A stretch of 44,284 nucleotides of DNA from an uncultured Clostridia bacterium (GTDB taxonomy: Bacteria; Bacillota; Clostridia; Oscillospirales; CAG-272). The DNA lies in NCBI GenBank assembly GCA_904501715.1, contig CAJGCD010000004.1, positions 1 through 44,284 on the forward strand, in the 5' to 3' direction. A program made the position numbers and the translations under genes. Below the pieces are notes generated by a model. The model had not been told where the DNA came from. It searched no databases and saw only the letters and a program-made list of their open reading frames with translations. Of this stretch, positions 7,814-17,172 are shown piece after piece. Positions within the stretch are counted from its first letter, which is position 1; each line of letters begins with the position of its first letter.

Positions 7814-7881
7814 ATTGACACCTCCTAAATGCACAAACCGCGCACAAATTAACATTTAATGAATTCCATAGAACAGAAGAT

Positions 7882-7910
7882 ATTATAACATAAACGGAAA
7901 TAAAAAGCAA
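7882..7910 (-). promoter_or_regulatory. Sigma-A promoter of rpmB
   Basis: On the minus strand: TTGCTT, a 17-nt spacer, TATAAT, with the start codon about 70 nt downstream. The same hexamers and spacer occur in front of tRNA-Val at 17261-17289, as if one promoter type serves the translation genes here. Confidence 0.75.
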
Positions 7911-7940
7911 GTCTTTTTTTAAAAAAATTAAAAAAATTTT

Positions 7941-9269
7941 TTAGATGCCGTAAAAGCGCTCTCCGTAGCATATTTTGCCGTCAGTATGCGTCAGCTTTAC
8001 GGCAAAAATCTCGGAACGCATATCTGTTCTTGACTTGACTGCAACCTCTAAAAAGTCGCTTGTATGACCGTATGAATATTCACCGTCGAAGGTTTCAAAA
8101 AGCACGGATTTTATATTTCCTTGGCGTACCTCTTCTTCAAGTATTGCTTTAGAGGAGGCAGTGGCTGTCTTTTCAAGTGAGTGAAGTCTTTGACTTTTTA
8201 TCTCGGAGGATATCTGCTCGCTCATGCTCGCCGCAGGCGTACCCTTGCGCTTGGAATAGGGGAAGATATGTACAGTTAAAAATCCTGCGTCCTCTATAAA
8301 TTTTTGCGTTGCCTCGAAATCCTCTTGGCTCTCCCCGGGAAAGCCTACGATAATATCCGTGGTGAACTTTACGTCGGGTATGCTATCCCGTAGGAGCCTG
8401 ATAGCGTTCATTGCCATAGAAGAATTGTATTTTCGCTTCATCAGTGCCAAAACACGGTCGCTACCGCTTTGTAAGGATAAATGGAAATGAGGCGCAAGGC
8501 AGGAAACCGAGGATAGCTTTTTTACAAAATCGGGACGTATTAAGGAAGGGTCAAGAGAACCCAAACGAATTCGTCCAATGCCGTTTATCTTGTCGATCCT
8601 ACACAGTATATCCGCAAGGTCGATACCGCCGATATCTTTACCGTAGGATGCTGTTTCAATGCCTGTCAGAACTATTTCGCGACAGCCGTTGCGTACAAGA
8701 GCTTCTACCTCGGCTATAACCTTTTCGGGTGGCTTTGAACGAACCTTACCGCGGGCGGAGGGGATTATGCAATAGGTACATTTATTCTCACAGCCATCCT
8801 CTATTTTTACGTAAGCCCGCGTTCTGTCAAATTTACGTATCGACATATCCTCAAAGGTTGCTTTTGTTATATCCTTTACGAATATTTCGGGCTCTTTATT
8901 TTTTTCGCCTTTGTTTATTAATTGAAGTAATTTTTTAACTGAATACAGCTTGTCGGTATTTCCTATAATTACGTCAACCCCCGTTATAGCTGCGATATCG
9001 TCGGGGGCACTCTGTGCCATGCATCCAATTACGAGAATATACGCAAGGGGATTTTTTTTAATGGCTCTGCGGATAAATTGACGAGCCTTTCTGTCAGACT
9101 CTGCCGTTACGGTGCACGTGTTTATTATATAGGCGTCGCAAACCGAGGATGGAGAACACACGTCAATACCGTGCTTTTCTATCTCCTCGGCAATAGCTTC
9201 GGATTCATACTGATTTACCTTGCATCCGAGGGTGTATATTCCCACGGAAAAAGTTTCCTTTGATTTCAT
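7941..9269 (-). CDS. mtaB: tRNA t6A37 methylthiotransferase MtaB
   Basis: A radical-SAM enzyme that adds a methylthio group to N6-threonylcarbamoyladenosine at position 37 of tRNAs reading ANN codons. The 442-residue protein shows the three usual parts: an N-terminal UPF0004 domain with cluster cysteines in YTLGCKVNQYE, INTCTVT and VIGCMAQ; a radical-SAM core with CENKCTYCIIPSARGKVRS (CxxxCxxC); and a C-terminal TRAM-like region. GCKVNQYESE is typical of MtaB rather than MiaB or RimO. The ATG at 9269 follows GAGAGG, and a promoter lies at 9298-9326. Confidence 0.93.
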   Translation of the reverse strand: MKSKETFSVGIYTLGCKVNQYESEAIAEEIEKHGIDVCSPSSVCDAYIINTCTVTAESDRKARQFIRRAIKKNPLAYILVIGCMAQSAPDDIAAITGVDVIIGNTDKLYSVKKLLQLINKGEKNKEPEIFVKDITKATFEDMSIRKFDRTRAYVKIEDGCENKCTYCIIPSARGKVRSKPPEKVIAEVEALVRNGCREIVLTGIETASYGKDIGGIDLADILCRIDKINGIGRIRLGSLDPSLIRPDFVKKLSSVSCLAPHFHLSLQSGSDRVLALMKRKYNSSMAMNAIRLLRDSIPDVKFTTDIIVGFPGESQEDFEATQKFIEDAGFLTVHIFPYSKRKGTPAASMSEQISSEIKSQRLHSLEKTATASSKAILEEEVRQGNIKSVLFETFDGEYSYGHTSDFLEVAVKSRTDMRSEIFAVKLTHTDGKICYGERFYGI

Positions 9270-9297
9270 TCGTGCCTCTCTTGATTTTAGTAGAATA

Positions 9298-9326
9298 ATT
9301 CTATCATAAAATCAAAGATTTGTAAA
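9298..9326 (-). promoter_or_regulatory. Sigma-A promoter of mtaB
   Basis: On the minus strand: TTTACA, a 17-nt spacer, TAGAAT, about 30 nt before the mtaB start. It lies in the 66-nt gap after wecB, so mtaB need not depend on wecB transcription. Confidence 0.65.
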
Positions 9327-9335
9327 CACAAAAAG

Positions 9336-10418
9336 CTATATCTTTTGCAAAATATCGATTATTCGCTGCGATGCGTGACCGTCACCGAATGCCAGACAGG
9401 AATGCAATACTTTTTTATAGTTGCCTTTTTCTGTTATCAACGCGCTCATTGCTTGATATATTCGTTGTTCATCGTTTCCTATTACCTTGAGTGCGCCGAC
9501 CCTCTCGCCCTCTGAGCGCTCGGTAGTATTTCGCACTACCAGAACAGGTCTGCCCAGATATGCCGCTTCCTCTTGAACCCCTCCGCTGTCGGTAAGAACA
9601 AAATGACAGTTTCTTAGCGCGTGATGAAAGTCCACTAAAGACAGGGGAGGGGTGAGCGCTACGTTGGGGAGGTCTTGAAGTATTTGCGATGACAATCTTA
9701 AAAGCCGCGGATTTTTGTGAACGGGATATATGACGCACAATGAAGGATAGTCTATACAAAAACGTCTTACGGCACGGAATATGGCAGATATATCCGCATC
9801 CGAGTGCTCACGGCGATGCACTGTCATTAATACGAATGGCGAGGAAGGCAATATTAGCTCGGAGCGCATTTGAGAGGTCAGGAGAAGTGTGTCTATCACT
9901 GTGTTTCCCGTTACAAATATCGAGCTGTCATTTATTCCTTCCGATATCAGGTTTGTCCGTGACTCTTCGGTTGGCGCGAAATGAAAGGATGACATAAGAG
10001 ATATAGCGCGTCTGTTGAATTCCTCGGGAAACGGCGAAAAGATATCTCCGCTGCGCAGCCCCGCTTCTATATGTGCCACGGGAATGGATTTATAAAAGGA
10101 CGCCAGACATCCCGCAAAAGCGCTTGTTGTATCTCCGTGCACCAACACCAAGTCGGGGGCGTACTCTTCAAGTACATTGCTTACACCGTCAAGCACCGCG
10201 CCTGTAACGTATGAAAGACTCTGTTCCTTTTTCATTACGGACAGGTCATAATGAGCTTCGATACCAAACAAAGACAGCACGGGATATAGCATATCCTTGT
10301 GTTGCCCCGTCACGCATATTCTTGTTTCTATGGGTTGCGTGTCTCTTAATTTTATTATGATCGGCGCCATTTTTATGGCTTCGGGACGTGTGCCGAATAC
10401 AATGAGCAGCTTTTTCAA
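9336..10418 (-). CDS. wecB: UDP-N-acetylglucosamine 2-epimerase (non-hydrolysing)
   Basis: Interconverts UDP-GlcNAc and UDP-ManNAc, the entry to ManNAc-containing wall polymers. The 360-residue GT-B-fold protein has FGTRPEAIKMAPI at residues 8-20, VHGDTTSAFAG near 93, HIEAGLRSGD near 116 and TDSGGVQEEA near 276, all family signatures with the catalytic acidic and UDP-contacting residues. Translation starts at TTG (10418), preceded by GGAGATAAAA; the first residues MKKLLIVFGTRPEA match the family start. It has no glycan-pathway neighbours here, so the polymer it feeds cannot be told. Confidence 0.95.
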   Translation of the reverse strand: MKKLLIVFGTRPEAIKMAPIIIKLRDTQPIETRICVTGQHKDMLYPVLSLFGIEAHYDLSVMKKEQSLSYVTGAVLDGVSNVLEEYAPDLVLVHGDTTSAFAGCLASFYKSIPVAHIEAGLRSGDIFSPFPEEFNRRAISLMSSFHFAPTEESRTNLISEGINDSSIFVTGNTVIDTLLLTSQMRSELILPSSPFVLMTVHRREHSDADISAIFRAVRRFCIDYPSLCVIYPVHKNPRLLRLSSQILQDLPNVALTPPLSLVDFHHALRNCHFVLTDSGGVQEEAAYLGRPVLVVRNTTERSEGERVGALKVIGNDEQRIYQAMSALITEKGNYKKVLHSCLAFGDGHASQRIIDILQKI

Positions 10419-10450
10419 TTTTATCTCCTTGTGTATTTTTGTGATTTCTA

Positions 10451-10479
10451 TTGAAAAAAGAAAGAAAATGAATTATAAT
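10451..10479 (+). promoter_or_regulatory. Sigma-A promoter of the pseudouridine synthase/lnt pair
   Basis: TTGAAA, a 17-nt spacer and TATAAT, 33 nt before the ATG at 10513. It lies between the divergent wecB and pseudouridine synthase genes. Confidence 0.75.
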
Positions 10480-10512
10480 ATATGGGAAGTATAAAATAGA
10501 AGTTGGATTATA

Positions 10513-11478
10513 ATGAGAATAATTACTGTAAAAAAGAACGACGCGGGTCAAAGACTTGATAAATTTCTTACCAAGGCGGTCAAGGGCTTGCCCACGTCTA
10601 TGATGTATAAGCTGATACGTACTAAAAAGATAAAGGTAAACAGAAAAAGAACCGAACAAAAATATATATTATGTGAAGGGGACGAGATACAGCTCTTTAT
10701 CAAGGAGGAATTTTTCGATTCCCCCGAAAAGGATGTGGGAGCACTTGAAAGGATTGTTCCCAAGCTCAATATACTTTATGAGGATGAAAACATAATATTA
10801 CTTAACAAGCGTCCGGGCGTACTTGTTCATGAGGACAGTGAGGCGGCAGAGAATACGCTGATTATGCACGTAAAGGCATATTTATGTCAGAAGGGGGAAT
10901 ATTCTCCCTACGAGGAGCAATCCTTCGTGCCCGCGCTTTGTAACCGTATAGACCGCAATACGGGCGGTATAGTTATTGCTGCTAAGAATGCGGAGTCATT
11001 GCGGGTTATGAATGAAAAAATAAAAAACGATGAACTGACAAAGACCTATCTGTGTCTTGTACACGGTGTTCCCACGCAAAAGAGCGCGCGGCTTTGCGGA
11101 TATTTGCGCAAGGACAGCAAGAACAATACTGTTGAGGTAAGAGATACGGAATTTCCGGGGGCTAAGGATATAGTTACGGTTTACCGTGTACTTAAGTCTT
11201 ACGGCAATGAAAGCGCGCTTCTTGAGGTGGACCTTATTACGGGGCGTACTCATCAGATAAGAGCACATCTGGCACACGTAGGACACCCTCTAATAGGTGA
11301 CGGCAAGTACGGTATAAACCGAGATGACCGAGGTCGCGGATATAAGTATCAGGCTCTTTACGCGTATAAGCTTTTCTTTAAAAATACACAGAAGGATAAT
11401 ATTTTGTCATATTTAGAGGGAAGGACCTTTTCTCTAAAAAATGAGGATATCTGGTTTTTAAATGATGGTAAAAGATAA
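10513..11478 (+). CDS. RluA-family 23S rRNA pseudouridine synthase (RluC/RluD-like)
   Basis: Converts uridines to pseudouridine in large-subunit rRNA. The 321-residue protein begins with an S4 RNA-binding domain (QRLDKFLTKAVKGLP, KKIKVNRKRTEQKYILCEGD). The catalytic domain has NRIDRNTGGIVIAAKN near residue 144, the active-site Asp lying in the RIDRNT motif, and the RluA-family block GRTHQIRAHLAHVGHPLIGD near residue 244. The exact target uridine cannot be assigned from sequence. The ATG at 10513 has only a weak ribosome binding site. The 3' end overlaps lnt by 17 nt, indicating coupled translation. Confidence 0.93.
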   Translation: MRIITVKKNDAGQRLDKFLTKAVKGLPTSMMYKLIRTKKIKVNRKRTEQKYILCEGDEIQLFIKEEFFDSPEKDVGALERIVPKLNILYEDENIILLNKRPGVLVHEDSEAAENTLIMHVKAYLCQKGEYSPYEEQSFVPALCNRIDRNTGGIVIAAKNAESLRVMNEKIKNDELTKTYLCLVHGVPTQKSARLCGYLRKDSKNNTVEVRDTEFPGAKDIVTVYRVLKSYGNESALLEVDLITGRTHQIRAHLAHVGHPLIGDGKYGINRDDRGRGYKYQALYAYKLFFKNTQKDNILSYLEGRTFSLKNEDIWFLNDGKR

Positions 11479-13138
11479 GGAAAATTTTTCAACTGCAAAA
11501 TTTGCACAGCTTTCTGAAAATTTAGCTTATGGCAAAACAAGGCTTCTACTGCTTTTTATTGGCGGATTTTTAACGGGACTTACGTTGGTATTGCCAAAGG
11601 TTGGATTTTTAGAGTGGATAACTCTTATACCCGTAGGTGTGGTTTTGCTCTGTCGGGCATCCGATAAATCCGTAAAACTGCGCTCGCTATATCTTGACGG
11701 GCTTGTGTTTTTTTACACCTTCTATCTGGTATGCTTCCATTGGTTTACATATCTTTATCCCTTAGACTTTGTAGAGGGAATGACCAAGGGCGCTGCTCTT
11801 GTGGTGGTTATAGCCGCTTGGTTTGGACTGTCGCTTTTACAGGCGCTTATGAGCGCACTTGTATTTGTAGTGGTAGGCATCGTATATAAATGCAGACTGT
11901 GCACTAAGATAACAATATTAAAGCCATTCTTGAGCGCGGGACTTTGGGCTATATGCGAATGGAGCCAGACCTTAGGCTGGTGGGGCGTTCCGTGGGGAAG
12001 GCTGCCAATAGGTCAGACAGAATATCTTATAGGACTTCAAAACGCGTCCTTGCTCGGCTCATACTTTGTTACCTTTATGTTAGTATCCGTCAACTTTTTG
12101 CTTGCGTATGCAATTATTGAAATAAACGAAGTGCCAAAAATGAGAGTGGGTGCTTTTCTCGCACTTGCGCTGCTTTTTCTTCAATACGGAAGCGGAGCAC
12201 TGCTATATTTTACCACCGACGTTAATAAGGGCGAAAAGATAAAGGTGGCTTGTGTTCAGGGAAACATTTCTTCAAGTGAAAAGTGGAACGTGGAAAGCAA
12301 TCAAAAGACACTTGATAACTATTCCAAATATACGGAGAAAGCAGCCCAAGAGGGCGCGGAGCTTGTTATCTGGCCCGAGACTGCTATTCCTTACGATATC
12401 AGCACTACTCACAGCTATTATGCTAAGACCTTTTCAAGGTTAGCAAAGGATAACGGTATATATCTCCTTGTAGGTGCGTATGTTAGTGATGAAGAGGGAA
12501 ATTCTCTCAATTCGCTTATATGCTATACTCCCACAGGGGATCAGATAGATACTGTATATTCCAAACGGCATCTTGTGCCCTTTGGAGAATATGTACCGTT
12601 GCGCCCCTTGATAGAAGCTCTTATACCGCCCCTTGCTAACCTCGTGCTTAGCAGTGATGATATATATCCCGGTGAGGGGGCACAGATAATTGAAACCGAG
12701 TCGGGCATAGGCATGGGCGGACTTATATGCTTTGATTCTATATATGAGGAGCTGACGCTTGAAAGTGTCAGCGAAGGAGCGGAGCTCATATGCCTTTCTA
12801 CTAATGACTCTTGGTTTATAGATTCAGCGGCACTCTATATGCACAACGCTCAGGCACAGATACGTGCCATAGAGAGCGGAAGATACGTTGCCAGAGCGGC
12901 TAATACGGGCGTGTCAACGGTTATAAATCCAAGAGGAGAGGTTCTTTGTGAGCTCGGCGCGCTTGTTGAGGGAATACTTGTTTGCGATGTGTACGCGAAT
13001 GACAGTCGCACTGTTTGGAGCATCGTGGGGAATTCCTTCGTATATTGTCTCCTTGCGGGTTACTTGTGCGTCATTTGTGATAATTTTGTGTACAGAAAAA
13101 TATTAAAATCTTATAAGGAAAAAGCCGAAAACTCTTGA
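11462..13138 (+). CDS. lnt: Apolipoprotein N-acyltransferase
   Basis: Transfers an acyl chain to the amino group of the N-terminal cysteine of lipoproteins, on the outer face of the cytoplasmic membrane. The 558-residue protein has about six to seven membrane segments in residues 25-260, an extracytoplasmic carbon-nitrogen hydrolase domain in 265-515 and a final membrane segment. The hydrolase triad is complete: Glu306 in WPETAIPYD, Lys368 in SKRHLVPFGEY and Cys423 in GGLICFDSIYEEL. The start is one of two adjacent ATGs (11462, 11465) inside the previous gene. The small lipoprotein downstream is a possible substrate. Lnt is best known from Gram-negative bacteria and Actinobacteria, so its presence in a spore former is notable, though homologues occur in some Clostridia. 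Confidence 0.9.
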   Translation: MMVKDKENFSTAKFAQLSENLAYGKTRLLLLFIGGFLTGLTLVLPKVGFLEWITLIPVGVVLLCRASDKSVKLRSLYLDGLVFFYTFYLVCFHWFTYLYPLDFVEGMTKGAALVVVIAAWFGLSLLQALMSALVFVVVGIVYKCRLCTKITILKPFLSAGLWAICEWSQTLGWWGVPWGRLPIGQTEYLIGLQNASLLGSYFVTFMLVSVNFLLAYAIIEINEVPKMRVGAFLALALLFLQYGSGALLYFTTDVNKGEKIKVACVQGNISSSEKWNVESNQKTLDNYSKYTEKAAQEGAELVIWPETAIPYDISTTHSYYAKTFSRLAKDNGIYLLVGAYVSDEEGNSLNSLICYTPTGDQIDTVYSKRHLVPFGEYVPLRPLIEALIPPLANLVLSSDDIYPGEGAQIIETESGIGMGGLICFDSIYEELTLESVSEGAELICLSTNDSWFIDSAALYMHNAQAQIRAIESGRYVARAANTGVSTVINPRGEVLCELGALVEGILVCDVYANDSRTVWSIVGNSFVYCLLAGYLCVICDNFVYRKILKSYKEKAENS

Positions 13139-13163
13139 CTTTGTGTTGTTTGTGTGATAAAAT
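13135..13163 (+). promoter_or_regulatory. Sigma-A promoter of the small lipoprotein gene
   Basis: TTGACT, a 17-nt spacer and TAAAAT; the -35 box overlaps the lnt stop codon. An AAAGGAG site and the ATG at 13201 follow. Confidence 0.75.
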
Positions 13164-13200
13164 ATAACCACAGTAAAAATCTGAAAGGAGATTTTTAATT

Positions 13201-13554
13201 ATGAAAAAGACGGTTAGATTTGTTGCTCTTGCTATGGTAGCTCTTATGCTTTGCCTTGCTCTCGCTTCTTGCGGAACCAGCCTTTCCGGAGAGTATTATT
13301 TTGGAGACAAGACCATTACTAAGACCTACACAACTCTTGAGTTCAAGGGAGGCAAAGTTACTGTAGAGGCTTATGCCGCAGGACAGAAGCTTACCGACGG
13401 TTCATACGAGGCAAAGTACTCCATCAAGGATGATGAGATTACTATGACTTGGGAGGATTCAGAGGGCGAAGAGCACTCTTCCACTCAGACCTTTGAGAAG
13501 CTTGATGATGGCTCTATAAAGATAGGCGCAATCACCTACAAGAAGGCTGACTGA
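13201..13554 (+). CDS. Small secreted lipoprotein, hypothetical
   Basis: A 117-residue protein with a lipoprotein signal peptide: basic MKKTVRF, a hydrophobic stretch, and the lipobox LASC with Cys24 as the lipidated residue. The mature part (about 94 residues) is beta-rich with alternating polar residues (GEYYFGDKTITKTYTTLEFK, IKIGAITYKKAD), like small lipocalin or immunoglobulin-like Firmicutes lipoproteins that measure or bind surface ligands. I do not recognise a named family. It has its own promoter, a strong AAAGGAG site and a strong terminator, so it is a single-gene unit and probably well expressed. Confidence 0.85.
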   Translation: MKKTVRFVALAMVALMLCLALASCGTSLSGEYYFGDKTITKTYTTLEFKGGKVTVEAYAAGQKLTDGSYEAKYSIKDDEITMTWEDSEGEEHSSTQTFEKLDDGSIKIGAITYKKAD

Positions 13555-13570
13555 TCCTAATTTTATACTT

Positions 13571-13607
13571 AAAAAAGCGTTGCGGTTGTCCGCAACGCTT
13601 TTTTTAT
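13571..13607 (+). terminator. Bidirectional terminator between lipoprotein and ABC genes
   Basis: AAAAAAGCGTTGCGG pairs perfectly with CCGCAACGCTTTTTT around a TTGT loop. It serves the lipoprotein gene on the plus strand and the ABC exporter pair on the minus strand. Confidence 0.93.
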
Positions 13608-13616
13608 AATGTTTGC

Positions 13617-15389
13617 TTATTTAAGACTATCAGGAAATTGACTGTTGTACAGGTGACAGTAAAATCCGTTTTGTGCTATAAGCTGCTCGTGAGTGCCTTG
13701 TTCCACTATATTTCCGTCATTCATAACAAGTATAACATCCGAGCTTTGAATGGTAGATAAACGATGCGCAATTACAAAAGCTGTTCTTCCTTTCATAAGT
13801 GTTTTAAAGGCTTTTTGTATACGCATTTCGGTTCGTGTATCTATGGAGGAGGTGGCTTCGTCCAGAATGAGGATATCGGGGTTGCAGAGCATTATTCTCG
13901 CAATACAAAGAAGCTGTTTTTGACCCTGAGAAAGGGAGCCGCCGCTCTCTCCGAGCTTTGTGTGATATCCCTCGGGTAATTTCTTTATGAAGCTATGGGC
14001 ATGAGCTGATTTTGCCGCGGATACTATTTCATCATACGATGCATTTGGGTTACCGAAGGCTATGTTTTCAAGTATAGTTCCTTCGTAGAGCCAGGTATCC
14101 TGTAAAACCATTCCATACTTTTGTCGAAGCGTTTGACGGGGAATATCACGAATATCCCTTCCGCCAAGCAGAATTGCTCCTTCCTTAACGTCATAAAAAC
14201 GCATAAGCAAATTGATAAGAGTTGTTTTTCCGCAGCCCGTAGGACCTACTATGGCAATATGCTGTCCGTGCTTTGCGGAGAAGCTGAAGTTTTCAATAAG
14301 CGGCTTGTCCTCCGAATATGAGAAGGAAATGCTTTTGAATTCCACACTTGCGTCGTCACAAAGCTCGGTGTCGGGGGCGTCAGGACTTTCAGAAGGTGCT
14401 TCTATTAGCCTGAAAACTCTTTCGGCACAGGCAAGAGCGTTCTGAAGCTCGGTAACTACTCCCGATATTTCATTAAAAGGCTTTGTGTACTGTGTGGCAT
14501 AGGATAAAAAGCTCGAGAGCTTACCTACCGTAATACCACCCCCATAAACGCAGAGCAGGGCGCCGCCAAGAGCCACTAATGCGTACACAAGACTGTTAAC
14601 GAAACGCGTGGCGGGATTTGTGGTGGAGGAGAAGAATATTGCCTTGAGAGATATTTTTGAAAGCCGACCGTTTATTTCGTCGAAGGCTTCCTGTGATTTT
14701 TCCTCGTATCCAAAGGCTAACACCGTCTTGTGCTCCCCAATCATTTCATCAATGAGCGAGGTATGCTCACTTCGTATCTCGGATTGGAGCTTGAACATAG
14801 AATAGGTCTTTTTTGCTATAAACGCCGCTACAAAGAGAGAAAGAGGTGTGACGACAATAACTATAAGGCTTATGGGAAGGCTTATGGAACACATAAATAA
14901 CAGAGTTCCGATGATAGTCATAATACCGTTAAAGAATTGTGTAAAGCCCATCAGAAGACCGTCTGAAAATTGGTCTGCGTCAGAGATGAGACGGCTGACT
15001 ATATCTCCCGAGCGATGTGCGTCGACAAAGGATACAGGGAGTCTTTGAAGCTTTGAGAAGGCTTCGTGACGGATGTTTCTGACAATGCCGTACACCATGC
15101 GGTTATTCAGGACGTTTATGAGCCATTGGAGCACCGCGGTGCTTAAAACGCATATTCCAATAGCCGTAAGCTTTTTCAGTATTGCCGAAATATCTACGTT
15201 ATCTTTACCTATGGCAAGGTCGATGGTGTTACCGATAAGAATGGGAACGTACAGCGTAAGAGCTACGACACCTACGGTGAAAATAAGCGATATTACAAAC
15301 AACAACCTGTATTTTTTGAGATATTTCATTACCTTGAAAAATACGGATGCGCTTGTTTTAACAGAAGGCTTGGCAGAGTTCTTTGTCAT
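13617..15389 (-). CDS. ABC exporter half-transporter, catalytically canonical subunit
   Basis: A 590-residue half-transporter with six membrane helices (residues about 25-330) followed by a nucleotide-binding domain. Walker A is GPTGCGKTT, the Q-loop is in MVLQDTWL, the signature motif is LSQGQKQ (a variant of LSGGQ), Walker B with the catalytic glutamate is ILILDEATS, and the H-loop is IAHRLST. It therefore supplies the intact catalytic Glu and His but a deviant signature. The preceding subunit is complementary, so the two form an asymmetric heterodimer of the TmrAB/BmrCD type. The ATG at 15389 overlaps the stop of the upstream subunit by 4 nt. The substrate (drug, lipid or peptide) is unknown. 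Confidence 0.9.
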   Translation of the reverse strand: MTKNSAKPSVKTSASVFFKVMKYLKKYRLLFVISLIFTVGVVALTLYVPILIGNTIDLAIGKDNVDISAILKKLTAIGICVLSTAVLQWLINVLNNRMVYGIVRNIRHEAFSKLQRLPVSFVDAHRSGDIVSRLISDADQFSDGLLMGFTQFFNGIMTIIGTLLFMCSISLPISLIVIVVTPLSLFVAAFIAKKTYSMFKLQSEIRSEHTSLIDEMIGEHKTVLAFGYEEKSQEAFDEINGRLSKISLKAIFFSSTTNPATRFVNSLVYALVALGGALLCVYGGGITVGKLSSFLSYATQYTKPFNEISGVVTELQNALACAERVFRLIEAPSESPDAPDTELCDDASVEFKSISFSYSEDKPLIENFSFSAKHGQHIAIVGPTGCGKTTLINLLMRFYDVKEGAILLGGRDIRDIPRQTLRQKYGMVLQDTWLYEGTILENIAFGNPNASYDEIVSAAKSAHAHSFIKKLPEGYHTKLGESGGSLSQGQKQLLCIARIMLCNPDILILDEATSSIDTRTEMRIQKAFKTLMKGRTAFVIAHRLSTIQSSDVILVMNDGNIVEQGTHEQLIAQNGFYCHLYNSQFPDSLK

Positions 15390-17119
15390 AATGAATCACC
15401 CCCCTTGGAAAATTGGGAGTTATATATCTCACGGTATATTTCACAGTCCCGAAGAAGCTCTTCGTGGGTTCCCATGCCCACAGCTCGGCCGTCGTCAAGG
15501 ACTATTATGAGATCTGCGTGCATTATGGAGGAAGCCCTTTGAGATACTATAAACACAGTGGGGGAGTAATCAAGAGAACGTATGTTTTTCCTTAACGCAG
15601 ATTCGGTAGCATAGTCAAGAGCCGATGCGGAGTCATCAAGAATAAGTATTTCAGGTTTCTTTATCAGCGCTCTAGCAATAGTGAGCCTCTGCCTTTGACC
15701 ACCCGAAAAATTACTTCCGTTTTGCATTACTTTCTCGTCAAGCTTCTTATCCTTTTGTGAAATAAACTCATCGGCGCATGAGAGCTCCAGAGCAGTCCAC
15801 ATTTCCTCGTCGGTTGCGCTGTCATTTCCCCATGCGAGATTTGAGCGTACCGTTCCCGAAAAGAGAGAGGCTTTTTGCGGAACTATGCCAAAGATACGGC
15901 GCAGTTCCTTGGAGGAGAGGAGGGAAGCGTTGTTTCCTTTAACGTAGATATTGCCTTGGGTGGGATGATAAAAACCCGGGATAAGATTGACGAGAGTGGA
16001 CTTTCCCGAGCCCGTGCCGCCTATAATTCCAACGGTTTGCCCCGACCTTACGTCAAAATTTATGTTTTCAAGGGCATAGTCGCTTTCTTGATTATCTCCG
16101 TATCTGAAGGAAACGTTTTCAAAGCTTACGATAGATTCCTTAGGTGATTTTTCAGCGTCAACAGTGTGCTCGATATCGGAGGGCGTGTCAAACACGTCGG
16201 AGATACGCTTGGCGCTTGCAGAAGCCTTGTTAAGCGTGATAATAAGGCTTGCCAGCTTTATCAGCTCCACAAGTATCTGAGACATGTAATTATAAAGGGC
16301 AACTAACTCACCCTGAGATATTACTCCCGAATTTACGTTTATAGCGCCGTTTCTTATCAGAATAATGACAGCAAAATTGATAATAACGTATGTCAGCGGA
16401 TTCATCAGCGCGGATATACGTCCCGAAAAGATTTGTATTTTGTTGAGAGAGTCTATTTTCTGGTCAAATTCATTTATTTCTTCAGTCTCTTTATTGAATG
16501 CGCGTATTACACGTGTTCCGCTGTAATTCCCGCGCACCTTTGATACGATACGGTCAAGACGAGCCTGTGTTTTCTTTTGAAGAGCTATGCTTATGAGCAT
16601 AATGCCAAAGACAATAATAGCCAGAAGTACAATAGCGATAGCAAAGATGAGTCCCAACTTAAAATCAATGAGCATAGCGCAAATCATAGCGCCGAATACT
16701 ATAAAAGGAGAACGCATAAAAAGACGGAGGAACATATTGACACCCGTTTGTACCGCGTTTACATCACCCGTCATTCTGGTTATAAGAGTAGCAGTGCCTA
16801 TTTTATCAGTTACGGAGTAGCTAAAGCTCTGTATTTTATTGAAGAGAGCGGAACGCAGTCCGGTTGCAAAGCCGACGGCGGCTCTTGCGGCAAAGAACTG
16901 AGCGCACAACGCGCTTATAAGACCGACTATGCCAAGAAGAATCATAATTCCGCACATAGCCCAAATCCAACCGCTGTTGCCTTGATTTATTCCGTTGTCT
17001 ATTATAGCCGTTACCGCGAGAGGTACGAGAAGCTCAAATATTGCTTCAAGCATTTTAAACGTGGGAGCAAGGAATGATTCTTTTTTATATTCCTTTAAAA
17101 ACACCAATAAATTTTTCAA
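15386..17119 (-). CDS. ABC exporter half-transporter, subunit with degenerate ATP site
   Basis: A 577-residue half-transporter with six membrane helices followed by a nucleotide-binding domain. Walker A GGTGSGKST and signature FSGGQRQR are canonical, but Walker B is ILILDDSASALD with Asp in place of the catalytic Glu, and the switch histidine is Gln (VSQRASS). This is the degenerate partner of a heterodimeric exporter. Translation starts at TTG (17119), 7 nt after GAGGA. The gene lies 53 nt downstream of tRNA-Val on the same strand, with the tRNA terminator between and no other clear promoter. Its stop overlaps the start of the second subunit. Confidence 0.9.
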   Translation of the reverse strand: MKNLLVFLKEYKKESFLAPTFKMLEAIFELLVPLAVTAIIDNGINQGNSGWIWAMCGIMILLGIVGLISALCAQFFAARAAVGFATGLRSALFNKIQSFSYSVTDKIGTATLITRMTGDVNAVQTGVNMFLRLFMRSPFIVFGAMICAMLIDFKLGLIFAIAIVLLAIIVFGIMLISIALQKKTQARLDRIVSKVRGNYSGTRVIRAFNKETEEINEFDQKIDSLNKIQIFSGRISALMNPLTYVIINFAVIILIRNGAINVNSGVISQGELVALYNYMSQILVELIKLASLIITLNKASASAKRISDVFDTPSDIEHTVDAEKSPKESIVSFENVSFRYGDNQESDYALENINFDVRSGQTVGIIGGTGSGKSTLVNLIPGFYHPTQGNIYVKGNNASLLSSKELRRIFGIVPQKASLFSGTVRSNLAWGNDSATDEEMWTALELSCADEFISQKDKKLDEKVMQNGSNFSGGQRQRLTIARALIKKPEILILDDSASALDYATESALRKNIRSLDYSPTVFIVSQRASSIMHADLIIVLDDGRAVGMGTHEELLRDCEIYREIYNSQFSKGGDSL

Positions 17120-17144
17120 AGCAGGTCCTCACTAAAGTAATAAA

Positions 17145-17168
17145 CCCCAAAGACCGAGGTCTTTGGGG
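17145..17168 (-). terminator. Hairpin downstream of tRNA-Val
   Basis: CCCCAAAGACC pairs perfectly with GGTCTTTGGGG. On the minus strand it sits 4 nt past the tRNA CCA end and is followed by TTTATTACTTT, a weak T tract, so some transcripts may read through into the ABC genes. Confidence 0.75.
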
Positions 17169-17172
17169 GAAG

